NCBI GenBank assembly: GCA_013299045.1
Contig: JAAFJX010000002.1
Coordinates: forward strand, 62,001 to 126,000
DNA: 64,000 bases
Reading direction: 5' to 3'
Source: Cytophagales bacterium
GTDB taxonomy: Bacteria > Bacteroidota > Bacteroidia > Cytophagales > Bernardetiaceae
Made by a program: the position numbers and the translations under genes. Below, in pieces: positions 25,691-34,060 of this stretch (positions are counted from its first letter, which is position 1; each line of letters begins with the position of its first letter). The notes under the pieces are model-generated. The model searched no databases and was not told the origin of the DNA. It was given only the letters and a program-made list of their open reading frames with translations.

Positions 25691-26935
25691 GTGGATATTT
25701 TTGAAAAAATAAAAGGCAACAGAGGCCCCCTTGGCCAACACGCAGATATCGCGCATGGTTATTTTGCTTTTCCGAAGCTGGAGGGTGAAATAGGCCCTCG
25801 TATGAGGTTTAGAGGCAAAGAAGTCCTTAACTGGAGTTTAAACGACTATTTAGGCTTCGCGAACCACCCTGACGTGCGCAAGGCCGATGCTGATGCGGCT
25901 CAGCAGTATGGCTTAGCCTATCCTATGGGCGCAAGAATGATGTCTGGCAACTCTAATAATTTAGAGCAGTTTGAGGCTGAAATTTCTGAGTTCATGAGCA
26001 AGGAGGATACTATGGTAGTAAACTATGGCTATCAGGGCATGGTATCGCTGATAGATGCGCTATTGGATAGAAAAGACGTGGTGGTGTATGATTCTGAGTG
26101 CCACGCCTGTATCATTGATGGCCTTCGTATGCACATAGGCAAGCGTTTTGTGTTTCCGCACAACAACATGGAAGCCTGCGAAAAACAACTTCAGCGCGCT
26201 ACAAAAATGGCAGAGGCCAATGGTGGTGGTATTTTGCTGATAACCGAAGGTGTCTTTGGTATGCTCGGCGACATGGGCAACCTCACTGACATTGTAGCTT
26301 TCAAGAAAAAGTATAATTTTAGACTCCTTGTGGACGACGCACACGGCTTTGGCGTAATGGGTGCTAAGGGGCGTGGAGCAGCCGAATCTATGGGTGTTCT
26401 GGACGAAGTAGATATTTATTTTTCAACCTTCGCTAAGTCTATGGCCAGTATAGGCGGTTTTGTTTCTAGCAAAGAAAATGTTATCCAATATTTGCGCTAC
26501 AACACCCGTTCACAAATTTTTGCCAAAACTTTGCCTATGCCTATCGTGGTGGGCAACAGACAAAGACTAAAAATGCTTCGCGAACAGCCCGAACACCGCG
26601 AAAAACTCTGGACTATTGTCAATGCTTTGCAAAGTGGACTTCGTGGGCGTGGCTTTAACATAGGCGGAACTACTACGCCTGTTACGCCAGTGTTTTTGAG
26701 CGGTGGCAACAACGAAGCAGCTAACTTGATTATCGACCTGCGCGAAAACTACCATATCTTCTGCTCAGTAGTCATTTATCCTGTAGTACCTAAAGGCGTT
26801 ATCATGCTGCGTCTTATCCCTACTGCCGCTCATACATTGGCAGATGTAGAGCAGACCATAAAGGCTTTTGAAGCAATTTCAGAGAAACTAAAAAGCGGCT
26901 TGTATGCCAACTCAGAAATAAAAATGAATATGTAA
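25691..26935 (+). CDS. PLP-dependent alpha-oxoamine synthase (serine palmitoyltransferase/cysteate acyltransferase-like)
   Basis: 414 aa with a GTG start; the residues after it (DIFEKIKGNRGPLGQ) match the family N-terminus, and no closer ATG fits. Landmarks: LNWSLNDYLGFANHPDVR, then YPMGARMMSGNSNNLEQFE, VYDSECHACIIDGLRMH, LLVDDAHGFGVMG (PLP Asp and His, about 215) and STFAKSMASIGGF with the PLP-binding Lys (about 245). The family condenses an amino acid with an acyl-CoA. In Bacteroidota such enzymes make the sphingoid base or, from cysteate, the sulfonolipid base capnine; which applies here is open. The C-tail differs from biotin BioF. A terminator follows. Confidence 0.8.
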   Translation: MDIFEKIKGNRGPLGQHADIAHGYFAFPKLEGEIGPRMRFRGKEVLNWSLNDYLGFANHPDVRKADADAAQQYGLAYPMGARMMSGNSNNLEQFEAEISEFMSKEDTMVVNYGYQGMVSLIDALLDRKDVVVYDSECHACIIDGLRMHIGKRFVFPHNNMEACEKQLQRATKMAEANGGGILLITEGVFGMLGDMGNLTDIVAFKKKYNFRLLVDDAHGFGVMGAKGRGAAESMGVLDEVDIYFSTFAKSMASIGGFVSSKENVIQYLRYNTRSQIFAKTLPMPIVVGNRQRLKMLREQPEHREKLWTIVNALQSGLRGRGFNIGGTTTPVTPVFLSGGNNEAANLIIDLRENYHIFCSVVIYPVVPKGVIMLRLIPTAAHTLADVEQTIKAFEAISEKLKSGLYANSEIKMNM

Positions 26936-26961
26936 GCTATAAATGCACTTTTTTTATAAAA

Positions 26962-26994
26962 GCCTATCTTTCAGTTAGTTAGATAGGTTTTTTT
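26962..26994 (+). terminator. Terminator after the alpha-oxoamine synthase gene
   Basis: GCCTATCT pairs with AGATAGGT, followed by TTTTTTTG on the plus strand. Confidence 0.8.
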
Positions 26995-27149
26995 GTTAAA
27001 ATTGTGCCTCTACGTGCTTTAAACGCAACTTTTTTTTTACTTTTTTTTTCAGTTTTATTGGATTATTTGATTCTAATACTTTTTATTTGAGGTAATTATT
27101 CTAGTTCAACTTCTTTTCTTTTGTTGTTTTAACCTAAATAAGTACCTCA

Positions 27150-27434
27150 ATGAACAAATTTGATAACGTTAAAAATTTGATTATGTCGTTGGAAGATGAT
27201 TTCAAAAAATTCTACGACAAAGACAACCAAGCTGCCGGCACACGTGTTCGTAAAGGTATGCAAGAACTTAAAGAAATTGCTCAGGCTATCCGTATGGAAG
27301 TGCAGAATATGAAAAACGAGCAAACATCTGAAAAAGAGAAAGTAGTAGCTAAACCAGCCGCAAAAAAGGCTGCTCCTGCCAAAGCTGCTCCTGCAAAGGC
27401 TGCTCCTGCCAAAGCCAAAACTGGAAAGAAGTAG
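27150..27434 (+). CDS. Histone H1-like (Hc1-type) DNA-binding protein
   Basis: 94 aa. Residues 1-60 form an amphipathic helical domain (FDNVKNLIMSLEDDFKKFYD, then GTRVRKGMQELKEIAQAI). Residues 65-94 are a Lys/Ala/Pro tail with three repeats of APAKA and KKAAPAK, as in eukaryotic H1 and chlamydial Hc1. Probably an abundant nucleoid protein. It has its own terminator and lies in a very T-rich intergenic stretch, common for highly expressed genes here. Confidence 0.88.
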   Translation: MNKFDNVKNLIMSLEDDFKKFYDKDNQAAGTRVRKGMQELKEIAQAIRMEVQNMKNEQTSEKEKVVAKPAAKKAAPAKAAPAKAAPAKAKTGKK

Positions 27435-27511
27435 TTTGGAGAAGTTTACTTCTCCCATCGTTTGATTCTGAGTGGTTAGGCAGCAAAAAGTTGCCTTACT
27501 TAAGTTAGAAA

Positions 27512-27543
27512 AAACCTTATCACTTGGCTGTTAAGGTTTTTTT
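27512..27543 (+). terminator. Terminator after the histone-like gene
   Basis: AAACCTTA pairs with TAAGGTTT around a 12-nt loop, followed by a run of T. Confidence 0.8.
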
Positions 27544-27620
27544 GTTTTTTTTATGCAATAGAACTACTTTTTTTCGTTTGTTTGTCTGATTCTGGTTGAT
27601 TTCCCGTGTTCAATAATTGT

Positions 27621-28364
27621 ATGTTTGCTATATTCAAAAAAGACATTAATGCCTTTCTAAACAGCCTGGTAGGTTATCTGGTTATTTGCATTTTTTTAAC
27701 TGGTGTGGGGCTTTGTGTGTGGGTCTTTCCACAAACCTCAGTTCTGGACAGCGGTTTTGCTGATTTAGACTCGTTTTTTAGCCTAAGCCCTTATGTTTTT
27801 CTCTTCCTGATTCCTGCAATTACGATGCGTTCTTTGGCCGAAGAGCAAAAAAATGGCACTCTGGAGCTGCTCCTGACGCAACCACTTCAAGACTGGCAGA
27901 TTATTTTAGGCAAGTACTTGGCTTGCTTGGTCTTGGTGGCCGTTGCTCTTTTACCAACGCTCATTTACTATGCTTCTGTTTGGCGGCTAGGCTCACCTAA
28001 GGGCAACTTGGACAGTGCAGCTGTGGTTGGCTCTTACATTGGTTTGCTTTTACTGGGTGCTTCCTTCACCGCCATAGGGCTTTGGGCTTCCGCTCTAACT
28101 TCTAATCAAATTATTGCCTTTATGTTGGGCTGCTTTGTTTGCTTTTTGTTTTACTATGGTTTTTCGGCCATAGCAAGTGCCGACACCTGGTCTTCATGGG
28201 GATATGCCGTCGCCTTTTTGGGCTTGGATACACACTACGAGGCGCTTGGTAAGGGTTTAATCGACTCTCGGCACGTCTTCTACTTGCTCAGTCTTATTGT
28301 GGCTATGCTCGGCCTCACGCACCTCACGCTTGGCAGCCGCAAATGGAGCAGTTCAAAAAATTGA
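27621..28364 (+). CDS. gldF: Gliding motility ABC transporter permease GldF
   Basis: 247 aa from ATG 27621 (MFAIFKKDINAFLNSLVGYL); a GTG 15 bp upstream is less likely. Six hydrophobic segments and the ABC-2 signature MRSLAEEQKNGTLELLLTQP (about residues 73-92), then WQIILGKYLACLVLV, are typical of GldF. With GldG and the ATPase GldA it forms an ABC complex needed for gliding in several Bacteroidota. Unusually, gldG does not follow; the next gene is on the opposite strand 11 bp away. Confidence 0.85.
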   Translation: MFAIFKKDINAFLNSLVGYLVICIFLTGVGLCVWVFPQTSVLDSGFADLDSFFSLSPYVFLFLIPAITMRSLAEEQKNGTLELLLTQPLQDWQIILGKYLACLVLVAVALLPTLIYYASVWRLGSPKGNLDSAAVVGSYIGLLLLGASFTAIGLWASALTSNQIIAFMLGCFVCFLFYYGFSAIASADTWSSWGYAVAFLGLDTHYEALGKGLIDSRHVFYLLSLIVAMLGLTHLTLGSRKWSSSKN

Positions 28365-28375
28365 TAGATAAGTTA

Positions 28376-29455
28376 TTACAATAGTTCGCGGCAGGCTTTG
28401 TAAAGGTCTTTCCAGCTATCACGTTCTTTGATGACGGTTTCCAAATACTCTCGCCAGGCAAGGCGGTCGCTCTGTGGGTCTTTGATAACAGCACCTTGCA
28501 GTGAGGCGGCAAGGTCTTCGGGCTGTAAAATGCCTTCTCCAAAATGTAGCGCCATAGATAAGCTCTGATTCAATACGGCAATAGCTTCGGCAGAACTGAG
28601 CGTACTACTCGGCGACTTTATCTTGAGCTTACCATCAGAGGTTTTGCCTTCGCGTAGCTCACGAAAGATAGTAACTAGCCTTAACATTTCTTTCTCTAAG
28701 GCCAAATGAGCTTGTTTGTCTGGCAGATAGGCGCTGCTGCTCAAACGCAAACGCACAATATCAGTTTCCTCCTCGAGCGTAGCTGGCAGCGGCATAACCA
28801 CTGTGTTAAAGCGGCGGCGCAATGCAGAAGAAAGCTCATTAATCCCTCGGTCGCGGTCGTTGGCAGTCGCTATAATATTGAAGCCCTTAACGGCTTGCAC
28901 CTCAGTTTCTAGTTCGGGCAGAGGCAACATTTTTTCAGATAAAATCGTGATGAGCGCGTCTTGTACCTCCGAAGGCACGCGAGTTAGTTCTTCTACGCGG
29001 GCTATTTTGCCGCTGCGCATAGCCCGCATAATAGGACTAGGCACGAGAGCAGCCTCACTAGGGCCTTCGGTAAGCAGTTTGGCATAATTCCAGCCATAAC
29101 GCAGATGCTCTTCGCCCATACCTGCCGTGCCTTGCGCCAGTAGTACCGAAGTGCCGCAGATAGCCGCCGCTAAATGCTCCGAAAGCCAACTTTTGGCAGT
29201 GCCCGGTACGCCAATCAGCAACAAAGCCCGTTCCGTAACTAAGGTAGCCACAGCAGTTTCCACAAGCCTTTGCGCGCCTATATACTTAGGAGTCAGCACA
29301 TAACCATTAGGTAGCGTTCCGCCCATGATGTACTGTACTACAGCCCAGGGAGAGAGCAACCAGCCCTCTGGACGTGGCTTAGTATCCTGCTCGGCTATGG
29401 TTGCGAGCTCCTCCTTAAATTGCTGCTCGGCGTGTTGGCGTAAAACAGTTTGCAT
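28376..29455 (-). CDS. MoxR-family AAA+ ATPase
   Basis: 359 aa. Walker A is LLIGVPGTAKSWLSEHLA (about residues 80-97), Walker B-like IARVEELTRVPSEVQDAL (about 150-168; the usual DE is VEE), sensor 1 FNIIATANDRDRG and the arginine-finger region SSALRRRFNTVVMP. MoxR ATPases act as chaperones, often with VWA-domain partners, but no VWA gene is next to it on this strand. It converges on gldF. A TACATTTG box (minus strand, 29491-29484) upstream could be its -7 element. Confidence 0.88.
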   Translation of the reverse strand: MQTVLRQHAEQQFKEELATIAEQDTKPRPEGWLLSPWAVVQYIMGGTLPNGYVLTPKYIGAQRLVETAVATLVTERALLLIGVPGTAKSWLSEHLAAAICGTSVLLAQGTAGMGEEHLRYGWNYAKLLTEGPSEAALVPSPIMRAMRSGKIARVEELTRVPSEVQDALITILSEKMLPLPELETEVQAVKGFNIIATANDRDRGINELSSALRRRFNTVVMPLPATLEEETDIVRLRLSSSAYLPDKQAHLALEKEMLRLVTIFRELREGKTSDGKLKIKSPSSTLSSAEAIAVLNQSLSMALHFGEGILQPEDLAASLQGAVIKDPQSDRLAWREYLETVIKERDSWKDLYKACRELL

Positions 29456-29627
29456 GGCTTCAGAAATAATGTATAAGAAAAGTCAAATGTAAATGTTTCT
29501 TCTTTATCGTTTGGCGAGGCTTTCTGATAAAAAGCAGGAAAAACACGCCCAAAACTAGATAAAGTTTGTGCTTCGTAGAGCAGAACAATACTTTTTTAAA
29601 AAAAATATTTCTTTTGTCTTATAAAGT

Positions 29628-29658
29628 TTGCCAGATAAAAAAAAGTCATTTACCTTTG
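29628..29658 (+). promoter_or_regulatory. tRNA-Leu promoter
   Basis: TTG (29628-29630) and TACCTTTG (29651-29658), 20 nt apart. The mature tRNA begins 14 nt later. As promoter of a certain gene it serves as an internal standard for the consensus used here. Confidence 0.85.
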
Positions 29659-29672
29659 CGCAAGTATTTTGA

Positions 29673-29756
29673 GCCCGAATGGCGGAACTGGTAGACGCGC
29701 TAGACTCAAAATCTAGTGAAGGCAACTTCGTATCGGTTCGATTCCGATTTTGGGTA
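29673..29756 (+). tRNA. tRNA-Leu (anticodon CAA)
   Basis: Cloverleaf with acceptor stem GCCCGAA/TTTGGGT, anticodon stem CTAGA/TCTAG and loop CTCAAAA (anticodon CAA, reads UUG), a long variable arm (GAAGGCAACTTC) as in class II tRNAs, and T-loop GGTTCGATTCC. The 3' CCA is not encoded. A terminator follows. Confidence 0.96.
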
Positions 29757-29778
29757 CACAGGCTCTGGTGAGCAAAAA

Positions 29779-29818
29779 ACGAGCATCAAATATTTTTTTG
29801 ATGCTCGTTTGCTTTTTT
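29779..29818 (+). terminator. Terminator after tRNA-Leu
   Basis: ACGAGCATCAAA pairs with TTTGATGCTCGT, followed by TTGCTTTTTTATT. Strong stem of 12 bp. Confidence 0.85.
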
Positions 29819-29956
29819 ATTAATATCCCTTTCTTTTATAACGCCAAAACAGGAAGCTGTTTATTTTTCTAGGGTTTGCTTTTGGATAGCCCATTCGGCT
29901 ACTTCGCAACCTTTTAAGTTCTTTTGCGTAAGGAACAAAAACAACAACACAGCCAA

Positions 29957-30631
29957 ATGAAAACATTTACTTTACTCAGCTTTGTGGGCTTGGCCCTCCT
30001 CTTAACGCTTGCGTCATGGTCGCAGCAAAAACACGTGTTATCGCAAGAGGCGCGGCTTTTAGCCATTGCAGAAGAATATGAAGATTACAGCATTTATCCA
30101 CAAATTAACAATGGTGTGCTTTACGACACGGCTTATTTGCGCTGGTCGCAGGTACTATGTAGGCCTAATGTAACACTAGACCAAAGTCAAAATTTTGAAA
30201 ATGAACATATTAAGTTTAGTCAGGCTGGAGCTAAAAGTAAGCATGGCGATAAGCTCTATAAGTTTTTTATCAAAGACCATGATGCTTATCTCTCCCCTAA
30301 GCTGGAAGCCCAGCCAGTAGGCCAAACTTTAGTTAAAGAAACATGGGAGATAGAAGTTTATGACCCCAAAACGGCTAGTGGCAACATCAACTCATGGAGG
30401 CCTTATAAGGTGAGTCAGAACGACGGCAAAGCCTACACACCAACCAAACCCATGCACTTGTTTGTTATGTATAAAGAAGCGCCTTCAGACAGCAATGACG
30501 ACGGCTGGGTTTATGGTATTGTTGATATAAGCCAGCCAGAAAAAAAGGCAACCGTTTTAGAAAAAGGAAAAATAAAAAGCTGTATGTCTTGCCATAAAAA
30601 CGCGAAGTACGACCGCATCATAGGACGCTAA
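29957..30631 (+). CDS. Cytochrome P460-like c-type haem protein
   Basis: 224 aa from ATG 29957 (MKTFTLLSFVGLALLLTLAS), which gives a clear signal peptide; a TTG start upstream would spoil it. The P460 family blocks are KLYKFFIKDHDAYLSP, PVGQTLVKETWEIEVYD and WVYGIVDISQ. One CxxCH haem motif, CMSCHKNAKYDRIIG, is at the C-terminus. Periplasmic. Some P460 proteins oxidise hydroxylamine or bind NO; others have no known substrate, so the role here is open. Confidence 0.8.
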   Translation: MKTFTLLSFVGLALLLTLASWSQQKHVLSQEARLLAIAEEYEDYSIYPQINNGVLYDTAYLRWSQVLCRPNVTLDQSQNFENEHIKFSQAGAKSKHGDKLYKFFIKDHDAYLSPKLEAQPVGQTLVKETWEIEVYDPKTASGNINSWRPYKVSQNDGKAYTPTKPMHLFVMYKEAPSDSNDDGWVYGIVDISQPEKKATVLEKGKIKSCMSCHKNAKYDRIIGR

Positions 30632-30669
30632 AACAGATTGCAAACACAAAGAATGCAATTTATACTTTT

Positions 30670-30729
30670 GGGCAAGAGAGTCCATGCCTTCGTTTATCCC
30701 ATATTTTAGCGCTCTCTTGTCCTTTTTTT
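30670..30729 (+). terminator. Terminator after the P460-like gene
   Basis: GGGCAAGAGAG pairs with CTCTCTTGTCC around a 30-nt loop, then TTTTTTT. The following 270 bp to the next promoter show nothing recognisable. Confidence 0.7.
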
Positions 30730-30998
30730 AGTTTTGTATTTTATTGAGTACGTAGGTAACTCTTATAAAGGAACAGAAATTTGCCCCTAATTGTACTTTG
30801 CGGACAGACGATTGCCTAAAGTATGCCTAAAGAGATTTCATTTGTATTTTTAGAGGAATTTTAAACGCCAAGAAAGCAATTTGGTTTCGCTGGGTCGTCG
30901 TTTGCATTTGCATTTTACTCATTTGTTAATCTGGCTTTGTTTTTGAGACATAGACCAGAAAAAGAATCTAAAACTTAGAAAAAAATCTGAACTAAGCC

Positions 30999-31028
30999 TT
31001 GCTAATTCTTAGAATAGTTATAATTTTG
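30999..31028 (+). promoter_or_regulatory. Promoter of the AraC-type regulator
   Basis: TTG (30999-31001) and TAATTTTG (31021-31028), 19 nt apart; start codon at 31053. Confidence 0.7.
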
Positions 31029-31052
31029 CCCCGCTAAAGTTACAATAAATTT

Positions 31053-31982
31053 ATGGAAGACTACAACAAAATCATAGAGTCCTTAAACATTAAATTTGTG
31101 AAGGCGCGCAAACTTTCTATGCTTAAATCTGTGCGCATAAATAATTATTATGACATCGAAAACTCTTTGATTCGTATCCACAAGGGCAATATTAGTTTTG
31201 GTAGCCCCGAGGTGTCGGTCAAGGAAGGCGATATTTTGTTCGTACCGGCTGGTCGTCCTATTAAAATTTGTTTTGGTAATGCCGCCTCAGCGCCCGCTAT
31301 GAATCGTGATGAGTTCACAAACTCTCAGGTGAACTTTTTTGATAAGTGGCAACCCAGCTCAGAGCTTTCCGAGAGTTTTTCGCAAATCATGCTCGACGTA
31401 AAAGTATTTGATTCTGTTAGCTTTTTTCGGTCTTTGGATATTCCAGCCTTTGTTATCGAAAAAGACAACATCATGTGTAATCTTATAGACAACATTATTA
31501 ATGAAGAGCGCGATACCAAAGCTGGGCGTGAGCGAATGATGGCTATGCTTACCGAGCAGTTGGTTATTACAATAGTGCGCTATATTCTCACACAAAAAAT
31601 ATTTGTTGAAAAACTAGCCACCAATAGCACTTATTTTAAAGATCCACGTCTTATCAGTATTTTTAACTACATCAAAGAAAATTTGGACAGTGACCTTTCT
31701 AATAAACAACTTGCCAGTGTGGCCAATGTTTCGGAAGACTATGTGGGGCAGTACTTCAAGATGCTTACAGGCATCAATCCGCAGGACTATATTGAGTATC
31801 AGCGCATGGAAAAAGCTGTTAATTTACTCAGAACTTCTAAAAAGAGTATTCGTGTGATTGGCTCAGACGTTGGTTATAAAGACACAGCCTATTTTTGTCG
31901 TAGATTCAAAATGATGTTTGGGCTTCCTGCTGGCCGTATGCGTAAGCGTGAATCTCTTATTCTGGACATTAACAACAAATAA
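31053..31982 (+). CDS. AraC-family transcriptional regulator
   Basis: 309 aa. The N-terminal half is a cupin-like sensor domain (IHKGNISFGSPEVSV, VKEGDILFVPAGRPI). The C-terminal 100 residues have both AraC helix-turn-helix units: LSNKQLASVANVSEDYVGQYF and IRVIGSDVGYKDTAYFCRRF, the latter followed by a variant of the usual FKKxxGxxPxxYR end (MMFGLPAGRMRKR). Ligand and targets are unknown. The LysM gene starts 11 bp after its stop, so the two are probably co-transcribed. Confidence 0.88.
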   Translation: MEDYNKIIESLNIKFVKARKLSMLKSVRINNYYDIENSLIRIHKGNISFGSPEVSVKEGDILFVPAGRPIKICFGNAASAPAMNRDEFTNSQVNFFDKWQPSSELSESFSQIMLDVKVFDSVSFFRSLDIPAFVIEKDNIMCNLIDNIINEERDTKAGRERMMAMLTEQLVITIVRYILTQKIFVEKLATNSTYFKDPRLISIFNYIKENLDSDLSNKQLASVANVSEDYVGQYFKMLTGINPQDYIEYQRMEKAVNLLRTSKKSIRVIGSDVGYKDTAYFCRRFKMMFGLPAGRMRKRESLILDINNK

Positions 31983-31993
31983 AAATTACTTTT

Positions 31994-32533
31994 ATGGAAA
32001 AAAACGGGCTCATAACTGCTATTTCGGTGGCGGTGCTTACTGTTTTTATCTCTTTTTTATACCTGAGTAATCGCAGTGAATGGACACACCAACTCGCCAA
32101 GTTACAAAGCACTAATGACAGTTTAATGGCTATTCAGACTGGTAGAGGCTCTACGGTTGGCAAAGCCGCTGCCGATATTGTGCTGGCTGACTCACTGGCG
32201 CGTGTAGAGGTATATAAAAATTATTTTGACCCCACGGACTTTGATAAATTCCGTCCCTATGGTGTTTTTAAAGATACCAGCGGCACGTATTCCTCCACAA
32301 GTCTGGCCGAACGCTTCAATGTTCAGCCGCCTGCCGCCATCAAAGAGGCCTCACGTGTGGGCAGTAGTGTGTGGTATATTGTGCCAGTAAAAGGCGTTCA
32401 TTTGGTACGAAAAGGAGAAACGCTTGAAACAATAGCAAAGTACTACTACTTCAATAGCCAAGACGCTACTTTGATAGCAGAATTTAACCCAACTATTAAA
32501 GAAGGTCAGTTTGTATTTATTCCCTTTAACTAA
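31994..32533 (+). CDS. Membrane-anchored LysM protein
   Basis: 179 aa. N-terminal membrane segment (ITAISVAVLTVFISFLYL, residues 7-24), a middle region rich in Ala and Asp, and a C-terminal LysM domain (HLVRKGETLETIAKYYY, ending FNPTIKEGQFVFIPF) that would bind peptidoglycan. It probably spans from the inner membrane into the periplasm. Confidence 0.8.
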   Translation: MEKNGLITAISVAVLTVFISFLYLSNRSEWTHQLAKLQSTNDSLMAIQTGRGSTVGKAAADIVLADSLARVEVYKNYFDPTDFDKFRPYGVFKDTSGTYSSTSLAERFNVQPPAAIKEASRVGSSVWYIVPVKGVHLVRKGETLETIAKYYYFNSQDATLIAEFNPTIKEGQFVFIPFN

Positions 32534-32609
32534 GGCTCGGCGTTGTTCTCACACAAAAAATGCCTATTTTGCCGCACTATTCACACAACAGCGTTATTTT
32601 AACAGATAA

Positions 32610-33599
32610 ATGATGAGAGCATTAATATTTTTTCTTGTTGCCAAATTATTGGTTTTGGCTCTGGCCGCGTCTTGCAGTGCTCAAGTCAAAAGCAGCAAAG
32701 GCTTATTCTTACAAGAAGGAACAGCCGTTGCGTTGGCCAACGCTGCTCGTTCAAAAGTACTTTTAAACCAAGAAGATGACTACACCAAAAATTTGAGCCA
32801 GTTTGACCTCATGGCTAAGCTACAAAAGCTAGATACGACTCTCAAAAGCTCAGATTATTTAAACTTTGCAGCCAGCCAAGCCCTAGACTGGACTCCCCAG
32901 GAAGAAAAACGCATGATAAAGACCATAGGCGTTGTAAGCCAGCGCATAGCCAAGTTAGGCTTAAAACTGAATCTGCCGCAAACCATAGAATTTGTAAAAA
33001 GTACGGGTGCTGAAGAGGGAAATGCAGCCTATACACGCGCTAACTATGTTGTTTTTAGTAAAGAAATGCTTAAAACGGAACATCTGGACGACCTTGTAGC
33101 ACACGAGCTTTTCCATATTCTGACCCGTCACGACCCTGCTGCCAAAGAAAAAATTTATATGGCGCACGGCTTCCTGAAGTGTAATGAAGTGCCTTACCCA
33201 GCCGAGATGGCACACCTTAAAATATCTAACCCTGATGCACCCTATAATGACTATTACATCAAACTCAAGCACGCCGACCACAATATAGAGGCCGCCATTA
33301 TCATTCATTCAGAGAGTGTTTATCAAGGAGGTATTTTTTTTAGTTATCTTAAAAAATCTTTGCTCGTTTTGACAGGCAAAGATGAAAAGAAACCTAAGTA
33401 TGTTAATGGAAAACCTCTTTTGTTGAACTTTGCAGAAGTAGAAAGGCTCTATGAACAAATAGGAAAAAATACCGAGTACAACATTCATATAGAAGAAGTA
33501 GCCGCCGACCACTTTAGTATGCTCTTAAACGAAACTTCTAACCTACCTAATAGCAATTTACTAGAAGCTATGAAAGTTGTTTTGAAGGGAGGGCAATAA
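32610..33599 (+). CDS. Secreted putative zinc metalloprotease (HExxH)
   Basis: 329 aa. Signal peptide MMRALIFFLVAKLLVLALAA, cleaved near SCSAQ; a lipoprotein site is possible but the box is weak. LDDLVAHELFHILTRHDPAA (about residues 160-179) holds an HELFH zinc motif. A later conserved-looking segment, EVAADHFSMLLNE, may supply the third ligand. I do not recognise a named peptidase family. Confidence 0.6.
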   Translation: MMRALIFFLVAKLLVLALAASCSAQVKSSKGLFLQEGTAVALANAARSKVLLNQEDDYTKNLSQFDLMAKLQKLDTTLKSSDYLNFAASQALDWTPQEEKRMIKTIGVVSQRIAKLGLKLNLPQTIEFVKSTGAEEGNAAYTRANYVVFSKEMLKTEHLDDLVAHELFHILTRHDPAAKEKIYMAHGFLKCNEVPYPAEMAHLKISNPDAPYNDYYIKLKHADHNIEAAIIIHSESVYQGGIFFSYLKKSLLVLTGKDEKKPKYVNGKPLLLNFAEVERLYEQIGKNTEYNIHIEEVAADHFSMLLNETSNLPNSNLLEAMKVVLKGGQ

Positions 33600-33615
33600 A
33601 AAGATAATTGAATGT

Positions 33616-33645
33616 TTGCAAGATAAACCTAAAGCGTTATTTTTG
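33616..33645 (+). promoter_or_regulatory. paaB promoter
   Basis: TTG (33616-33618) and TATTTTTG (33638-33645), 19 nt apart. The start codon at 33699 leaves a leader of about 48 nt. Confidence 0.7.
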
Positions 33646-33698
33646 GGCTGTTGTAGCCAGACAAATTATCATCTCTTCATCAAAAAAAACGAGCCGCC

Positions 33699-33986
33699 AT
33701 GAACAGTACTCAAGGACACCTCTGGGAAGTTTTTGTGCAAAGTAAAGCAGGACAGCCCCACAAGCACGTAGGCAGTGTACACGCTGCAGACCATGAAATG
33801 GCACTACAAAATGCCCGCGATGTGTATGCACGCCGTAATGAGGGTGTAAGCCTTTGGGTGGTGAGGGCTACAAACATCATAGCCTCAGCGCCTACCGACG
33901 CAGATGCGTTTTTTGAACCCGCCAATGACAAAATTTATCGCCACCCTACTTTCTATGTTGTGCCAGAAGGTGTCAAACATTTATAA
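33699..33986 (+). CDS. paaB: 1,2-phenylacetyl-CoA epoxidase subunit PaaB
   Basis: 95 aa, full family length. Typical blocks: LWEVFVQSKAGQPHKHVGSV, HAADHEMALQNARDVYARR, and SLWVVRATNI. PaaB is a small structural subunit that bridges PaaA-PaaC dimers in the multicomponent oxygenase that epoxidises phenylacetyl-CoA. It is followed after 74 bp by paaC. The catalytic subunit gene paaA, usually directly upstream, is not in the window. Confidence 0.93.
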   Translation: MNSTQGHLWEVFVQSKAGQPHKHVGSVHAADHEMALQNARDVYARRNEGVSLWVVRATNIIASAPTDADAFFEPANDKIYRHPTFYVVPEGVKHL

Positions 33987-34060
33987 ACATTTGTGCACAG
34001 CAGACTGTTTTTAGCATAAATTTTCTTCATCAACCCTCAAAAAACTGAGACAAAAATCTT

